Shown here one piece after another: positions 1 to 9,089 of a stretch of DNA of 64,000 nucleotides. Every line of letters begins with the position of its first letter. The stretch's first letter is position 1. A model generated the notes under the pieces. That model was not told the origin of the DNA, made no database searches, and saw only the letters and a program-made list of their open reading frames with translations. The position numbers and the translations under genes are program-made. This DNA is from Synechococcus sp. MU1617 (GTDB taxonomy: Bacteria > Cyanobacteriota > Cyanobacteriia > PCC-6307 > Cyanobiaceae). The DNA is taken from assembly GCF_020514235.1 (NCBI RefSeq), contig NZ_VTLB01000005.1, positions 1-64,000 on the forward strand, given 5' to 3'.

Positions 1-32
1 GCGCCGGAGCGCTGCTGGAGGGTGGTGGTCAT
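1..32 (-). CDS. psbA: Photosystem II D1 protein, N-terminal fragment cut by window edge
   Basis: Only the first ten complete codons lie in the window. They read MTTTLQQRSG, the usual opening of cyanobacterial D1, the photosystem II reaction-centre subunit that binds the manganese cluster ligands, QB and half of P680. The gene runs leftward out of the window, so its isoform (D1:1 or D1:2) cannot be judged. No Shine-Dalgarno-like purine run precedes the ATG; instead a pyrimidine-rich stretch and a stable hairpin lie just upstream. It is divergent from a radical SAM gene. Identification rests on a very short but characteristic peptide. Confidence 0.8.
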   Translation of the reverse strand, partial: MTTTLQQRSG

Positions 33-48
33 GAGAACGGAAAGAAAT

Positions 49-91
49 GTTCCCGAAGGAACGGTTTAAGGAAGGGCAGGAAAGCCCTGCC
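49..91 (-). promoter_or_regulatory. psbA 5' leader with two hairpins
   Basis: Read on the minus strand, two perfect stem-loops lie between the putative promoter and the psbA ATG. The distal one (75-91) has a 6-bp stem GGCAGG/CCTGCC with a 5-base loop. The proximal one (49-62) is GTTCC-TTCG-GGAAC, a UUCG tetraloop closed by C-G, known to be exceptionally stable. It ends 16 bases before the start codon. The position suggests a role in mRNA stability or in light-dependent translation; that role is inferred. Confidence 0.5.
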
Positions 92-99
92 TGCTCGGG

Positions 100-105
100 A
101 GTGTA
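100..105 (-). promoter_or_regulatory. Possible psbA -10 element
   Basis: TACACT on the minus strand (reading TTTACACT) fits a sigma-70-type -10 box and would give a leader of about 60 bases. No good -35 hexamer is seen 16-18 bases upstream, which is common for cyanobacterial psbA promoters with other activating elements. Mapped only by eye. Confidence 0.35.
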
Positions 106-203
106 AAGGAAGTTTGCGCTGTGTGTCGCTCGCTTTATGAAGCAGTTGTTAAGAGGGTCTCAGCGCCCTTGGCTGCAGCGCTTGTTAGCGTCCCGAAACC
201 CCT

Positions 204-1793
204 ATGGCAGCCGCCGTGGCACCACAACAAGAACGGGTGTTGCTGGTGAGGCTGCCCTGCAATCCGATCTTTCCGATCGGACCGATTTATCTCGCTGACC
301 ATCTGCACAAGTGTTTTCCGGAGACGCCCCAACGCATTCTGGACCTCGCGGCTCTGCCGGTGCTGGATGTCCATCGCGTGCTGGACGCCACTGTTGACCA
401 GTTCAAGCCCACGCTTCTCGTCTTTTCCTGGAGAGACATCCAGATCTATGCCCCAGTCGACGGGCGAGGAGGCAACCCTCTCCAGAATTCGTTCGAGGTG
501 TTCTATGCACGCAATCCACTGAAGCGTCTGCATGGAGCCTTGGGCGGGCTTCAACTGATGAGCAGCCATTACGGCGAACTTCGTCGAAATCAGCGTTTGG
601 TGCGTCAGGGCTTGAAGCGTGCGAGATGCCATCACCCCGCTGCGAGAGCTGTTCTTGGCGGTGGTGCCGTCAGTGTTTTTTACGAGCAACTCGGCAAGTC
701 GCTTCCCAAGGGAACAGTTGTCTCAATTGGCGAGGGGGAGCCGCTGTTGGAAAAGTTGCTGCAAGGTCATTCCCTTGAAGGTGAGCGTTGCTTCGTCGTT
801 GGCGAGCAGCCACGTTCAGGCCTGATCCATGAGCAGCCGGAAAGTCGGCCCAAAACCGCCTGTGATTACGACTACATCGCTTCGATCTGGCCCCAGCTCG
901 ATTGGTACCTCGAAGGTGGCGACTTCTATGTGGGAGTTCAGACCAAGCGCGGCTGTCCTCACAACTGTTGTTATTGCGTCTACACGGTGGTTGAAGGCAA
1001 GCAGGTGCGCCTTAACCCAGTGGATGAGGTGGTGAAAGAGATGCGCCAGCTTTACGACCGCGGGGTGCGTGGTTTCTGGTTCACTGATGCTCAGTTCATT
1101 CCCGCGCGGCGCTACATCGAAGACGCCAAGGAACTCCTGCGGGCGATCAAGGCTGAAGGACTGACCGGCATCCGTTGGGCGGCCTACATCCGCGCCGACA
1201 ATCTGGACCCCGAATTGGCTCAGCTCATGGTGGAGACGGGCATGAGCTATTTCGAGATCGGCATTACGTCCGGCTCTCAAGAGCTCGTTCGCAAGATGCG
1301 CATGGGTTACAACCTTCGCACCGTTCTAGAGAGTTGCCGGATGCTGGCGGATGCGGGCTTCCGCGATCACGTGTCGGTGAATTACTCCTTCAACGTGATT
1401 GATGAGCGGCCGGAGACGATCCGTCAGACCGTGGCTTATCACCGTGAGCTGGAGGCCATTTTCGGCGCTGATTTGGTCGAGCCAGCGATCTTTTTCATTG
1501 GCTTGCAGCCCCACACCCACCTTGAGCAGTACGGGTTTGATCAGGGTTTGATCAAGCCGGGCTACAACCCGATGAGCATGATGCCGTGGACGGCGCGCAA
1601 GCTTCTCTGGAACCCTGAGCCCATGGGGAGCACCTTTGGCCGGGTGTGTCTCGAGGCTTTTGATCGCAATCCTGCGGATTTCGGTCGCACAGTGATGTCA
1701 CTCCTCGAAAGGGATTACGGAGTGGCTGCGCTTCATGAAGCATTGCGAGCCCCTGTGGCAGGCCGAGCTGCCTTGGCAACGGCCGTGCGCTGA
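204..1793 (+). CDS. B12-binding-type radical SAM protein, divergent from psbA
   Basis: 529-residue radical SAM protein. The cluster-binding motif is C251-x3-C255-x2-C258 (RGCPHNCCYC), followed by a TIM-barrel-like region with the GITSGSQELV segment. The N-terminal ~200 residues (opening VLLVRLPCNPIF) resemble the cobalamin-binding Rossmann domain of class B radical SAM enzymes. A cyanobacterial family of this type located beside psbA is, as far as I recall, annotated as a photosystem II high-light-acclimation radical SAM protein. The substrate is unknown. The 171-base region shared with psbA supports a photosystem link but does not prove it. The sulfotransferase gene starts 18 bases downstream on the same strand. 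Confidence 0.8.
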   Translation: MAAAVAPQQERVLLVRLPCNPIFPIGPIYLADHLHKCFPETPQRILDLAALPVLDVHRVLDATVDQFKPTLLVFSWRDIQIYAPVDGRGGNPLQNSFEVFYARNPLKRLHGALGGLQLMSSHYGELRRNQRLVRQGLKRARCHHPAARAVLGGGAVSVFYEQLGKSLPKGTVVSIGEGEPLLEKLLQGHSLEGERCFVVGEQPRSGLIHEQPESRPKTACDYDYIASIWPQLDWYLEGGDFYVGVQTKRGCPHNCCYCVYTVVEGKQVRLNPVDEVVKEMRQLYDRGVRGFWFTDAQFIPARRYIEDAKELLRAIKAEGLTGIRWAAYIRADNLDPELAQLMVETGMSYFEIGITSGSQELVRKMRMGYNLRTVLESCRMLADAGFRDHVSVNYSFNVIDERPETIRQTVAYHRELEAIFGADLVEPAIFFIGLQPHTHLEQYGFDQGLIKPGYNPMSMMPWTARKLLWNPEPMGSTFGRVCLEAFDRNPADFGRTVMSLLERDYGVAALHEALRAPVAGRAALATAVR

Positions 1794-1811
1794 TTCCTCA
1801 ATTCTGTTGTT

Positions 1812-2459
1812 GTGATTTCTCACGAGCAAAAATGTATTTTTATTCACATCCCTAAGTGTGGTGGGACATCTGTTGAGGATGTGATTTGGCCGAAAGAGAA
1901 AGGTCGTACGGAGGAAGACCTTTGGATGGGGTTTGTTAATCGGTTTGAAAATAAATATCAGACTGGCGGCCTGCAGCATCTCTTGGCTTGGCAGGTTCGT
2001 GAAGAGGTGGGCCCTAATGTTTTCAGTGCCTATTACAAGTTTGCTTTTGTGAGGAATCCCTGGGATCGCTCTGTTTCTCAATTTGCCTACATGCAGCAAA
2101 GGCCAGATTTGATGGACTATTTGGGGATGACTCCAGAGACTGAATTTAAGTCTTACCTCGAATTGATTCGCCATAAAGAGCATGTGCAGTGGATGCCCCA
2201 GGTGCGGTTTTTACTTGATCATGATGGATCTGTTCTTGTTGATCGAATTGGGCGATTGGAGGCTTTCAACCAGGATTGTGCGCAGATTTTTGCTGATCTT
2301 GGTTTGACTCAAGATCGGTTGCCAGGCCATGCCAACCGATCTAAAAGGCAGCCCTTTCAAGCGTATTATCCTGACGACGAAGCGATTGAAGCTGTTGCCG
2401 ATATCTTCTCCGAAGATATTGGTTTTTTGGGATATAAATTCGTTGATCCTTCTGTCTAG
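1812..2459 (+). CDS. Sulfotransferase family protein
   Basis: 215 residues with a GTG start. The N-terminal IHIPKCGGTS (residues 11-20) is the 5'-phosphosulfate-binding loop of PAPS-dependent sulfotransferases of the carbohydrate (family 2) type. FVRNPWDRSVSQF near residues 78-90 is the 3'-phosphate-binding segment. It probably moves sulfate from PAPS to a glycan or other small acceptor; the acceptor cannot be told. The gene is clearly AT-richer than its neighbours, suggesting recent acquisition or relaxed codon selection. It starts 18 bases after the radical SAM gene and shares a CTAG with the stop of the convergent sulfatase. Confidence 0.85.
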   Translation: MISHEQKCIFIHIPKCGGTSVEDVIWPKEKGRTEEDLWMGFVNRFENKYQTGGLQHLLAWQVREEVGPNVFSAYYKFAFVRNPWDRSVSQFAYMQQRPDLMDYLGMTPETEFKSYLELIRHKEHVQWMPQVRFLLDHDGSVLVDRIGRLEAFNQDCAQIFADLGLTQDRLPGHANRSKRQPFQAYYPDDEAIEAVADIFSEDIGFLGYKFVDPSV

Positions 2460-3895
2460 CTGACCTGCTCTGGTGTTCCCCAGGGGTACGACCATGGTAT
2501 TTGGCCACCCAAGCCTGTCTTGGCGACATGCTGCTGGAGATGATGCTTCGCGATGATTTGATCGCTGCTCTCGAAGTTGTCGTTTAGTTTATTGAGCCTG
2601 ATTTCAAGCAATTGCTCCAGGTCGTCCTTGATTCCCTTCGCTGCTTTGTTTTGAATTAAGTTATTCATCTGGAAGGGGTCATTGATGTTGTCGAATAAAA
2701 GCCAGGCTCCGCCTTCGTTGCGAACATAGGTGTGTTGGCTTGTGCGCACGCCGCGATAAGCCTGTACTCCGTACAGCTGAAGTGGCCCTGCTTGCACTGG
2801 TGCGCTGAGGAGCCCCGCGTCTGAGTTTTTTTCAGGTTTTTCGTTTCGGATGCTCGTACTCCAGTCCTGGCCTTGAACATGATCTTCCTGTTTCAGGTTT
2901 GCCAATCCAAGCAGGGTCGGCATCAGGTCTGGTGCATCGATCGGTACCTTGCATTGTTGCCCTGCGCGATGTTTGCTGCCTGGGTCTCTGATGACGAGCG
3001 GGACACGCACAGACTCTTCAAATGGAAATAACTTTCTAGTTAAGCCATGGCTGAAAATCATATCGCCATGATCTGATGTGAAGACAACAACGGTATTTTT
3101 GTCGAGATCATTTTTTTTGAGGCTCCGCAGGATTGTTTTCAGGCAATCGTCGAGGGCTGAAATATGGGAGTAGTAACCGTGCAATTGGTCTCTCGCTTTG
3201 TTGTGATGTTCCTTTGGAACATTTTCAGGGATCTTGATGTTTGATTTTGTGTATAAGTCTTGGTATTCCTGGGGCGCTGAATGGTACGGATCATGGGGTG
3301 GTCCCCATGAAACGGTGAGGAAAAATGGTTGCTCATTTTGTGCGAATTTTTTGATGAGTTTTGCTGCACAATGGCTTTGAGCTATGGCGTCATATCCTTT
3401 CCAGAATTTCTGTTCTTGATCATCATTCAAAAAGAATGGTGATTGGTTGTAGCTGTGGTTGCATTCGTTCCCTTGCCAATGATCAAAGCCTGCTCGATAT
3501 TGCTGGGGGATTGGTGAGTTTCTTCGGTCAAATCCTCCGGTCGGTGATCCATAAACGTGCCATTTGCCGATGTATGCCGTTTGATAGCCATTTCGCTTGA
3601 AGGCTGAGGCGATTGACTTGTGTTGGGGGTCCAGGCAAGCGTCATTTACCAGGACGCCATGCTGGAGCGGGTAGAGGCCGGTCAGTAATGATCCCCGGTA
3701 CGGGGAGCATTGTGAACAGCCAGAAATCGCATTTGGAAAGTTAATTCCCTGGTTTTTGAAGCGGTCCAGCGTGGGTGTGTGGCACTGATCAACATCCGCT
3801 GTTCCTCGCCACTGATCGGCAAAAACAATCACAACGTTCTGAGGCTGCCGATGGGTCAGCCTTTGACGAATCAGTTGCAGTTTTTGCTTCAGCAT
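2456..3895 (-). CDS. Type I sulfatase (arylsulfatase family)
   Basis: 479 residues from the chosen ATG, which follows a 7-base overlap with the upstream protease gene. A longer frame to 4045 would lie deep inside that gene and is rejected. The metal-binding FADQWR is at residues 25-30. C63-S-P-Y-R is the sulfatase signature whose cysteine is oxidised to formylglycine. GKWHVYG and TSDHGDM are the further active-site and metal segments. It hydrolyses sulfate esters; the substrate is unknown. No signal peptide is seen, so a cytoplasmic role is likely. It needs a formylglycine-generating enzyme, not seen in this window. It is AT-rich compared with dapL and clpS in the same run. Confidence 0.88.
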   Translation of the reverse strand: MLKQKLQLIRQRLTHRQPQNVVIVFADQWRGTADVDQCHTPTLDRFKNQGINFPNAISGCSQCSPYRGSLLTGLYPLQHGVLVNDACLDPQHKSIASAFKRNGYQTAYIGKWHVYGSPTGGFDRRNSPIPQQYRAGFDHWQGNECNHSYNQSPFFLNDDQEQKFWKGYDAIAQSHCAAKLIKKFAQNEQPFFLTVSWGPPHDPYHSAPQEYQDLYTKSNIKIPENVPKEHHNKARDQLHGYYSHISALDDCLKTILRSLKKNDLDKNTVVVFTSDHGDMIFSHGLTRKLFPFEESVRVPLVIRDPGSKHRAGQQCKVPIDAPDLMPTLLGLANLKQEDHVQGQDWSTSIRNEKPEKNSDAGLLSAPVQAGPLQLYGVQAYRGVRTSQHTYVRNEGGAWLLFDNINDPFQMNNLIQNKAAKGIKDDLEQLLEIRLNKLNDNFESSDQIIAKHHLQQHVAKTGLGGQIPWSYPWGTPEQVS

Positions 3896-4773
3896 CGTTG
3901 TTCGTCGTGGGCTGAATTTTTCGACTGGCGCGGGTGAGTTGGCTTTGTTGTTTGAATCAGGCGGCTGCCAATGGCCGTTAGGCTCAGTAGGGCAACCATC
4001 CCGCCTAGAGGATTGGCGTTCTGGCCCCCTGGTCCCACCAGCCAAATCGGTGCATTTGGATCAATCATCAAAAGGTTTTGGTGAGCGAGGAACCAGCCGC
4101 CCACAAGACCTCCATGCAGTCCGATGCATCCCCATAGGGAGCCTTGATCACGGAGCCGGAGCAGAGCAAGGATCAGCCCCAAGAGCAAGAGTCCCGTTAA
4201 CAAGCCCAGCATCGGCCCAAAGCCGAGGTTGAAGCGTGTGTGAACCAGGCTGAAGAGCGCCGCCTGGCCGAGAAGTCCTCCTCTGGGACCGAGCATCCTC
4301 GTGAGTTCCTCCCAGAGCCAGGCACGAAAGATGAGTTCCTCAGCAAAGCCAACGCCGAGGGCCAGGAGGAGGCAATTGAGGATGGCCTGGATCTCGAGAT
4401 TCCCTCGCCAGGAACCGTTTCCAGTGAAGACAAGCAAGCTCACAATCAAGCCGATGAGGGCAATGGACATCAACAATCCGATGCCAAGTGAGATGACGTG
4501 ATCGATGCGAGCCCTTGGCTTGCGAGCGATCAGCCCTAGCCGTCTCCAAGGCCGAGGTTCGGACCACCGCAGGGCTGCCCATCGGGGCATCACCAAGAGG
4601 AACAGCACAAAACTCAGCAGCGTTCCGGTCAGGGAGACCTGAGCTGCTGGCAGGCCAAGCAGCGTCAGCGGGACGGCAGCGAGCCATCCCAGTGCGTAAA
4701 GCAGAGGAATGAACAGAACCGTGCACAGCCAGGCTGGCTGAAGCAGGAGGAACCTGTTCAGCGGTTGCTGCAT
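3889..4773 (-). CDS. CPBP-family intramembrane metalloprotease
   Basis: 294 residues with several hydrophobic segments. The CPBP (Abi/Rce1-like) motif EExxxR is present as E145-E146-L-I-F-R150, and a second conserved histidine is in LVHTRF (H178). Members are membrane-embedded proteases or protease-like proteins of the plasma or thylakoid membrane; the substrate is unknown. It follows clpS by 4 bases and overlaps the sulfatase start by 7 bases, so all three are probably co-transcribed from the dapL side. Confidence 0.85.
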   Translation of the reverse strand: MQQPLNRFLLLQPAWLCTVLFIPLLYALGWLAAVPLTLLGLPAAQVSLTGTLLSFVLFLLVMPRWAALRWSEPRPWRRLGLIARKPRARIDHVISLGIGLLMSIALIGLIVSLLVFTGNGSWRGNLEIQAILNCLLLALGVGFAEELIFRAWLWEELTRMLGPRGGLLGQAALFSLVHTRFNLGFGPMLGLLTGLLLLGLILALLRLRDQGSLWGCIGLHGGLVGGWFLAHQNLLMIDPNAPIWLVGPGGQNANPLGGMVALLSLTAIGSRLIQTTKPTHPRQSKNSAHDEQRC

Positions 4774-4777
4774 CGCT

Positions 4778-5098
4778 TTAGTTTTCAGGCTCGATGGAGC
4801 TGGTCAGCCCTTTGGACTTCAGCGTCTCGCAATAGAATTCAGCTGGCTCGATGTCACACACAATCACCAAGCCCACTCCGGTGTTGTGGGCCTCCAGCAT
4901 CACGGCCATGCAGTCCTGCTCGCTGAGTTGAGGCACAACTTGCTGCAGGGTGGCCACCACGTATTCCATGGAATTCACCGGATCGTTGTGCAGCAGCACC
5001 TTGTAGCGAGGTGATCGCTTGCGAACCCGCTCTGGCGCTTTGTCCAGAACAGCTGCACCTCCTGGTTTTTGGCTGGGAGAGTCCACCGCCATGACCAT
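4778..5098 (-). CDS. clpS: ATP-dependent Clp protease adaptor ClpS
   Basis: 106 residues from the ATG at 5098, which has an AAAGG about 10 bases upstream. A GTG at 5149 overlapping the dapL stop would add 17 unconserved-looking residues. The ClpS core is present: KVLLHNDPVNSMEYVV, then EAHNTG and CDIEPAEFYCETLKSKGL. ClpS binds the N-domain of ClpC or ClpA and delivers substrates with N-degrons to the Clp protease. It lies 47 bases downstream of dapL. Confidence 0.93.
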   Translation of the reverse strand: MVMAVDSPSQKPGGAAVLDKAPERVRKRSPRYKVLLHNDPVNSMEYVVATLQQVVPQLSEQDCMAVMLEAHNTGVGLVIVCDIEPAEFYCETLKSKGLTSSIEPEN

Positions 5099-5145
5099 TG
5101 ATTCGAAGCCTTTGAAATCTAAAGCCAATAGGGAGAAGTAGCGGC

Positions 5146-6372
5146 TCACAGTGCCTTGATGCGAGCCATGGCTTCGTCCACATTGGCGCGGCTGTTGAAG
5201 GCGGACAAGCGGAAATACCCCTCGCCAGCGGCTCCGAAACCGCTCCCGGGTGTACCCACCACGTTGGCTTTGTTGAGCAGATGGTCGAAGAAGCCCCAGG
5301 AGTCCATGCCCTCAGGGGTCTTGATCCAGACGTAGGGAGCATGTTCGCCTCCATAGATGGTGAGGCCTGCCGCACTGAGTTCGCGGCGAATGATCGCGGC
5401 GTTCTCCATGTAGAAGTTCACCAGGGCCTTCACCTCCGCCTGACCGGCTTCGGAGTAAACAGCCTCGGCTCCGCGCTGAATGATGTAGCTCACACCGTTG
5501 AACTTGGTGCTCTGACGTCGGTTCCAGAGCCCCCAGAGTTCCACCGCTTCGCCGTTGGCTGCTTTGCCTTTCAGCCCCTTGGGAACCACGGTGAACGCAC
5601 AGCGCGTGCCGGTGAACCCAGCGTTTTTTGAGAAGGAACGGAATTCGATGGCGCAGTCCCGGGCTCCTTCGATCTCGAAGATGGAGTGGGGGAGTTCCTG
5701 GTCCTGGATGAAGGCCTCATAGGCAGCATCGAAGAGGATCAGCGCGCCATTGGCACGGGCGTAGTTCACCCAGGCTTGAAGTTGTTCCCGGGTGGCGACG
5801 GCACCGGTGGGGTTGTTGGGGAAGCAGAGGTAGATCAGGTCGACCGGTTCACTGGGAATCTGCGCTGCAAAACCGTTGTCCGCGCTGATCGGCAGGTAGG
5901 TCAGTCCCGCATATCGACCAATCTCTCCGGCTTCACCGGTGCGACCAGCCATCACATTGCTATCCACGTACACCGGATAGACGGGGTCCGTGACGGCCAC
6001 CTTGTTGCCCTCGCCGAGGATGTCGAGGATGTTGCTGCTGTCGCACTTGGAGCCGTCGGAAACAAAAATTTCCTCGGCACTGATGTCGCAGCCTCGGGAT
6101 TGGAAGTCGTTTTTGGCGATGGCCTCCCGCAGCCAGCCGTAGCCCTGTTCGGGGCCATAGCCGTGGAAGCCTTCGGCGGTTCCCATCGCATCGATGGCGG
6201 TTTTCATCGCTTCACGGCAGGCCAGCGGCAGGGGCTCCGTGACATCACCGATGCCCAGGCGAATCAGCGCTGCGTCGGGATTGGCAGTGCTGAACGCTTT
6301 GACGCGCCGACCGATCTCAGGGAACAGGTAGCCCGCCTTGAGCTTGAGGTAATTGCCGTTGACCTGAACCAC
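5146..6372 (-). CDS. dapL: LL-diaminopimelate aminotransferase
   Basis: 408 residues, the usual DapL length. The start is a GTG at 6372, giving [13 protein letters not shown] longer frame to 6465 would overlap the divergent radical SAM gene. It is a fold-type I PLP enzyme with [11 protein letters not shown] near the N-terminus, [14 protein letters not shown] and the PLP-lysine segment [12 protein letters not shown]. It converts tetrahydrodipicolinate directly to LL-diaminopimelate with glutamate as amino donor, for lysine and peptidoglycan synthesis. It is probably the first gene of the dapL-clpS-CPBP-sulfatase run, with a 53-base divergent spacer to the next gene. Confidence 0.96.
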   Translation of the reverse strand: MVQVNGNYLKLKAGYLFPEIGRRVKAFSTANPDAALIRLGIGDVTEPLPLACREAMKTAIDAMGTAEGFHGYGPEQGYGWLREAIAKNDFQSRGCDISAEEIFVSDGSKCDSSNILDILGEGNKVAVTDPVYPVYVDSNVMAGRTGEAGEIGRYAGLTYLPISADNGFAAQIPSEPVDLIYLCFPNNPTGAVATREQLQAWVNYARANGALILFDAAYEAFIQDQELPHSIFEIEGARDCAIEFRSFSKNAGFTGTRCAFTVVPKGLKGKAANGEAVELWGLWNRRQSTKFNGVSYIIQRGAEAVYSEAGQAEVKALVNFYMENAAIIRRELSAAGLTIYGGEHAPYVWIKTPEGMDSWGFFDHLLNKANVVGTPGSGFGAAGEGYFRLSAFNSRANVDEAMARIKAL

Positions 6373-6425
6373 GGAACCGGAACCTATGTCTGAGGGGCAT
6401 CCTGCCGTGTCGGCAGCTCCATACG

Positions 6426-9089
6426 ATGAGCTCAGGAGTCTGGACATCCGACGTGGTCGTCTCATCCCTGGATTGCCCGGTTGATTTCCATGCCCTGGTG
6501 GACAGCGGCATCAACAAACCGGCCCGCTACATGGGGCACGAGTTAGGGGTTGAACCACGGGATTGGCAGGCAGCGTCGGTTCGCTGGGCGCTCACCTACC
6601 CCGAGATCTATGAGGTCGGCTCCAGCAACCTTGGGCACATCATTCTTTATTCGATCCTCAATGCCGTTCCCGGGCAGTTGTGTGATCGCGCCTATCTCCC
6701 GGCGGCCGATCTGGCTGGCCGCTTGCGGGAGCGCTCACAGGCGTTGTTTGCGGTGGAAAGCCGTCGCCCCTTGCCAGCCTTCGACATCCTGGGCTTCAGC
6801 CTCAGTTACGAACTCGGCGCCACCAACATCCTTGAGATGCTGAACCTGGCGCAGGTGCCCATTCGCGCCGCTGAGCGGGGCGATTTGCCGCTGAGTGATC
6901 CTGCAGCACCTCCTCTGATCTTCGCTGGCGGTCCCACCGCCACCAGCAATCCAGAGCCCTATGCCCCGTTCTTCGACTTCATCGCCCTGGGTGACGGTGA
7001 AGAGCTGTTGCCCGAAATCGGTCTGGTGGTGGCACAAGCCAAAGCGGATCGATTGACTCGATCGCAATTGCTGCGCGATCTGGCCCAGGTTCCCGGCGTT
7101 TACGTGCCTGCGCTCTATGGAACCGGCGCCGATGGGGTGACCCTTGAGCCGCTTCACCCTGATGTTCCAGCGCGGGTTCTTCGCCGTGTGGCGACGCCAA
7201 TGCCCCACTACTCCATGGGTCTTGTGCCCCATGTGGAAACAGTCCATGACCGTCTCACAGTGGAGATTCGTCGCGGTTGCACCCGGGGTTGTCGCTTCTG
7301 CCAGCCCGGAATGTTGACGCGTCCGGCTCGTGATGTGGAACCGGAGGCCGTGATCGAAGCCGTGGAGACCGGCATGAAACAAACCGGTTACAGCGATTTC
7401 TCGCTGCTCTCCCTGAGCTGCAGCGACTATCTGGCGCTGCCGGCGGTGGGAGTTGAGTTGCGCAACCGCCTTGCGGATCAGAACGTCACGCTTCAGCTGC
7501 CCAGTCAGCGGGTGGATCGCTTTGATGAAGACATTGCCCACATTCTGGGCGGCACAAGGAAAGCGGGTCTCACCTTCGCCCCCGAGGCCGGAACGCAGCG
7601 CCTTCGCGACATCGTCAACAAGGGCCTAACCGATGACGACCTGCTCCATGGCATCCGCACGGCCATGCAGAACGGCTACCGCAAGGTGAAGCTGTACTTC
7701 ATGATCGGCCTCCCTGGTGAGACGGACGCCGATGTTCTCGGCATTGCCGAGACCTGCGTGATGCTCCAGCAGCGCTGCCGTGAGCTAGGGCGGCTGAACC
7801 TGAACATCACGATCAGCAATTTCACTCCCAAGCCGCACACCCCGTTCCAGTGGCACAGCGTCTCCACGGCCGAGTTTGAGCGGCGTCAGGCCCTGCTTAA
7901 GGAGGCCTTCAGGCGTTTGCGCGGCGTGAAGGTGAACTTCACCGATGTGCGGCTGTCGGCAATGGAGGATTTTGTGGGCCGCAGCGATCGGCGCCTTGCT
8001 CCGGTGATCGAGGCAGCCTGGCGGGCTGGTGCGGGCATGGATGCCTGGTTCGAGTCGCTGGATCGCACGTACGCCGCCTGGACCGGAGCCATCGCGGATG
8101 CTGGCCTGGAGGGGCGTTACCGGGAGATGGAGGTGGGGGGCTGGAGTGCCGTGGCCGCCCTGGATCGTGAGGACCTTGAGGCGTTCTGCGCTCAGCCGCT
8201 TCCTTGGGATCACATCGACACCGGCATCGACAAGGCCTGGCTGGCGGACGATCTACAACGGGCTCTAGCAGCGGCGGTTGTGCCCGACTGCTCCTTTGAT
8301 GGCTGCAGCAGTTGCGGGGTCTGCGGCCCGGATCTCGGCCACAACGTGGTTGTTCCTGCTCCAGAGGTGCCAACCCAGGTGCCGACCCAGGCGCCGCCCA
8401 GTGAACGGGTGTGCCGGATCCGGGTGCAATTCGCCAAAACGGGATCGATGGCGCTGCTCAGCCATCTTGATCTGATGCGCATGCTGGAACGTGCCCTGCG
8501 TCGCAGTGCTCTTCCGATCAGCTTCACCGGTGGGTTTCATCCCCTGCCGAGGGTTCAGATTGCTTTGGCCCTGCCCCTCGGCGCTGAGGCCCAGAGCGAG
8601 TGGATGGACCTGGAATTCACCGAGGCCCTGGATCCCAATCACTTCTGCAAAACGCTCCAGCCGTTGCTGCCTGAGGGCATTCAGCTGCTGGCGGCAGCCG
8701 AGGTTCCCGTCAGTGGCAAAAGCCTCTCTCAAGAACTGACCGGCGCCGTTTGGTGTTTTGATCTCGTGCCGGAGGAGCAAGCCCCGATGCCATTGGATTG
8801 GAATGCGGCGGTGGATCAGCTCCTGCAAGCCGCAACCTTGGTATGGCACGACACCGATAAGAAGGGCCGCCCCCGGGAGCGGGATTGCCGCCCCGGGTTG
8901 AAGGCGCTGCACGTGACGGATAAGAACACCAATGGGTCCGTCAGGCTTCGCTTGGAAGCAGCGGTGGATGAGATGGGTCGAAGCCTGCGCCCTGCTCAGA
9001 TTCAGCACTGGCTTGCTGACACCGTCGGCCAGCCCTTGCAGGTGCAACGCTTGGTGAGAGAAGCCCTGCTCCTTAGTGCGCAGTGCTAA
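6426..9089 (+). CDS. Radical SAM protein fused to a DUF2344 domain (TIGR03960/TIGR03936 type)
   Basis: 887 residues in two parts. The N-terminal ~600 residues are a B12-type radical SAM unit with C285-x3-C289-x2-C292 ([11 protein letters not shown]) and the downstream [11 protein letters not shown] and FMIGLPGE segments. A cysteine-rich linker near residue 625 ([13 protein letters not shown]) leads into a C-terminal DUF2344 domain (about 655-870, starting [10 protein letters not shown]). In many bacteria these are adjacent genes next to an RNase E/G gene. The same linkage is kept here, with rne 258 bases downstream. A role in RNA metabolism or tRNA modification has been guessed for the family; the reaction is not known to me. 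Confidence 0.88.
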   Translation: MSSGVWTSDVVVSSLDCPVDFHALVDSGINKPARYMGHELGVEPRDWQAASVRWALTYPEIYEVGSSNLGHIILYSILNAVPGQLCDRAYLPAADLAGRLRERSQALFAVESRRPLPAFDILGFSLSYELGATNILEMLNLAQVPIRAAERGDLPLSDPAAPPLIFAGGPTATSNPEPYAPFFDFIALGDGEELLPEIGLVVAQAKADRLTRSQLLRDLAQVPGVYVPALYGTGADGVTLEPLHPDVPARVLRRVATPMPHYSMGLVPHVETVHDRLTVEIRRGCTRGCRFCQPGMLTRPARDVEPEAVIEAVETGMKQTGYSDFSLLSLSCSDYLALPAVGVELRNRLADQNVTLQLPSQRVDRFDEDIAHILGGTRKAGLTFAPEAGTQRLRDIVNKGLTDDDLLHGIRTAMQNGYRKVKLYFMIGLPGETDADVLGIAETCVMLQQRCRELGRLNLNITISNFTPKPHTPFQWHSVSTAEFERRQALLKEAFRRLRGVKVNFTDVRLSAMEDFVGRSDRRLAPVIEAAWRAGAGMDAWFESLDRTYAAWTGAIADAGLEGRYREMEVGGWSAVAALDREDLEAFCAQPLPWDHIDTGIDKAWLADDLQRALAAAVVPDCSFDGCSSCGVCGPDLGHNVVVPAPEVPTQVPTQAPPSERVCRIRVQFAKTGSMALLSHLDLMRMLERALRRSALPISFTGGFHPLPRVQIALALPLGAEAQSEWMDLEFTEALDPNHFCKTLQPLLPEGIQLLAAAEVPVSGKSLSQELTGAVWCFDLVPEEQAPMPLDWNAAVDQLLQAATLVWHDTDKKGRPRERDCRPGLKALHVTDKNTNGSVRLRLEAAVDEMGRSLRPAQIQHWLADTVGQPLQVQRLVREALLLSAQC

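Noticed and set aside
135..689. 184-codon frame on the minus strand opposite the radical SAM gene
   Set aside because: It is the antisense of a well-supported gene, shows no domain, and has the composition expected for a shadow frame in GC-rich DNA.
3896..4045. 50-codon N-terminal extension of the sulfatase
   Set aside because: It lies inside the CPBP protease gene, is Arg/Pro/Ser-rich and unlike sulfatase N-termini; MLKQKLQ at 3895 is a natural start.
6373..6465. 31-codon N-terminal extension of dapL
   Set aside because: It would overlap the divergent radical SAM fusion start, and the GTG at 6372 gives the standard 408-residue DapL.
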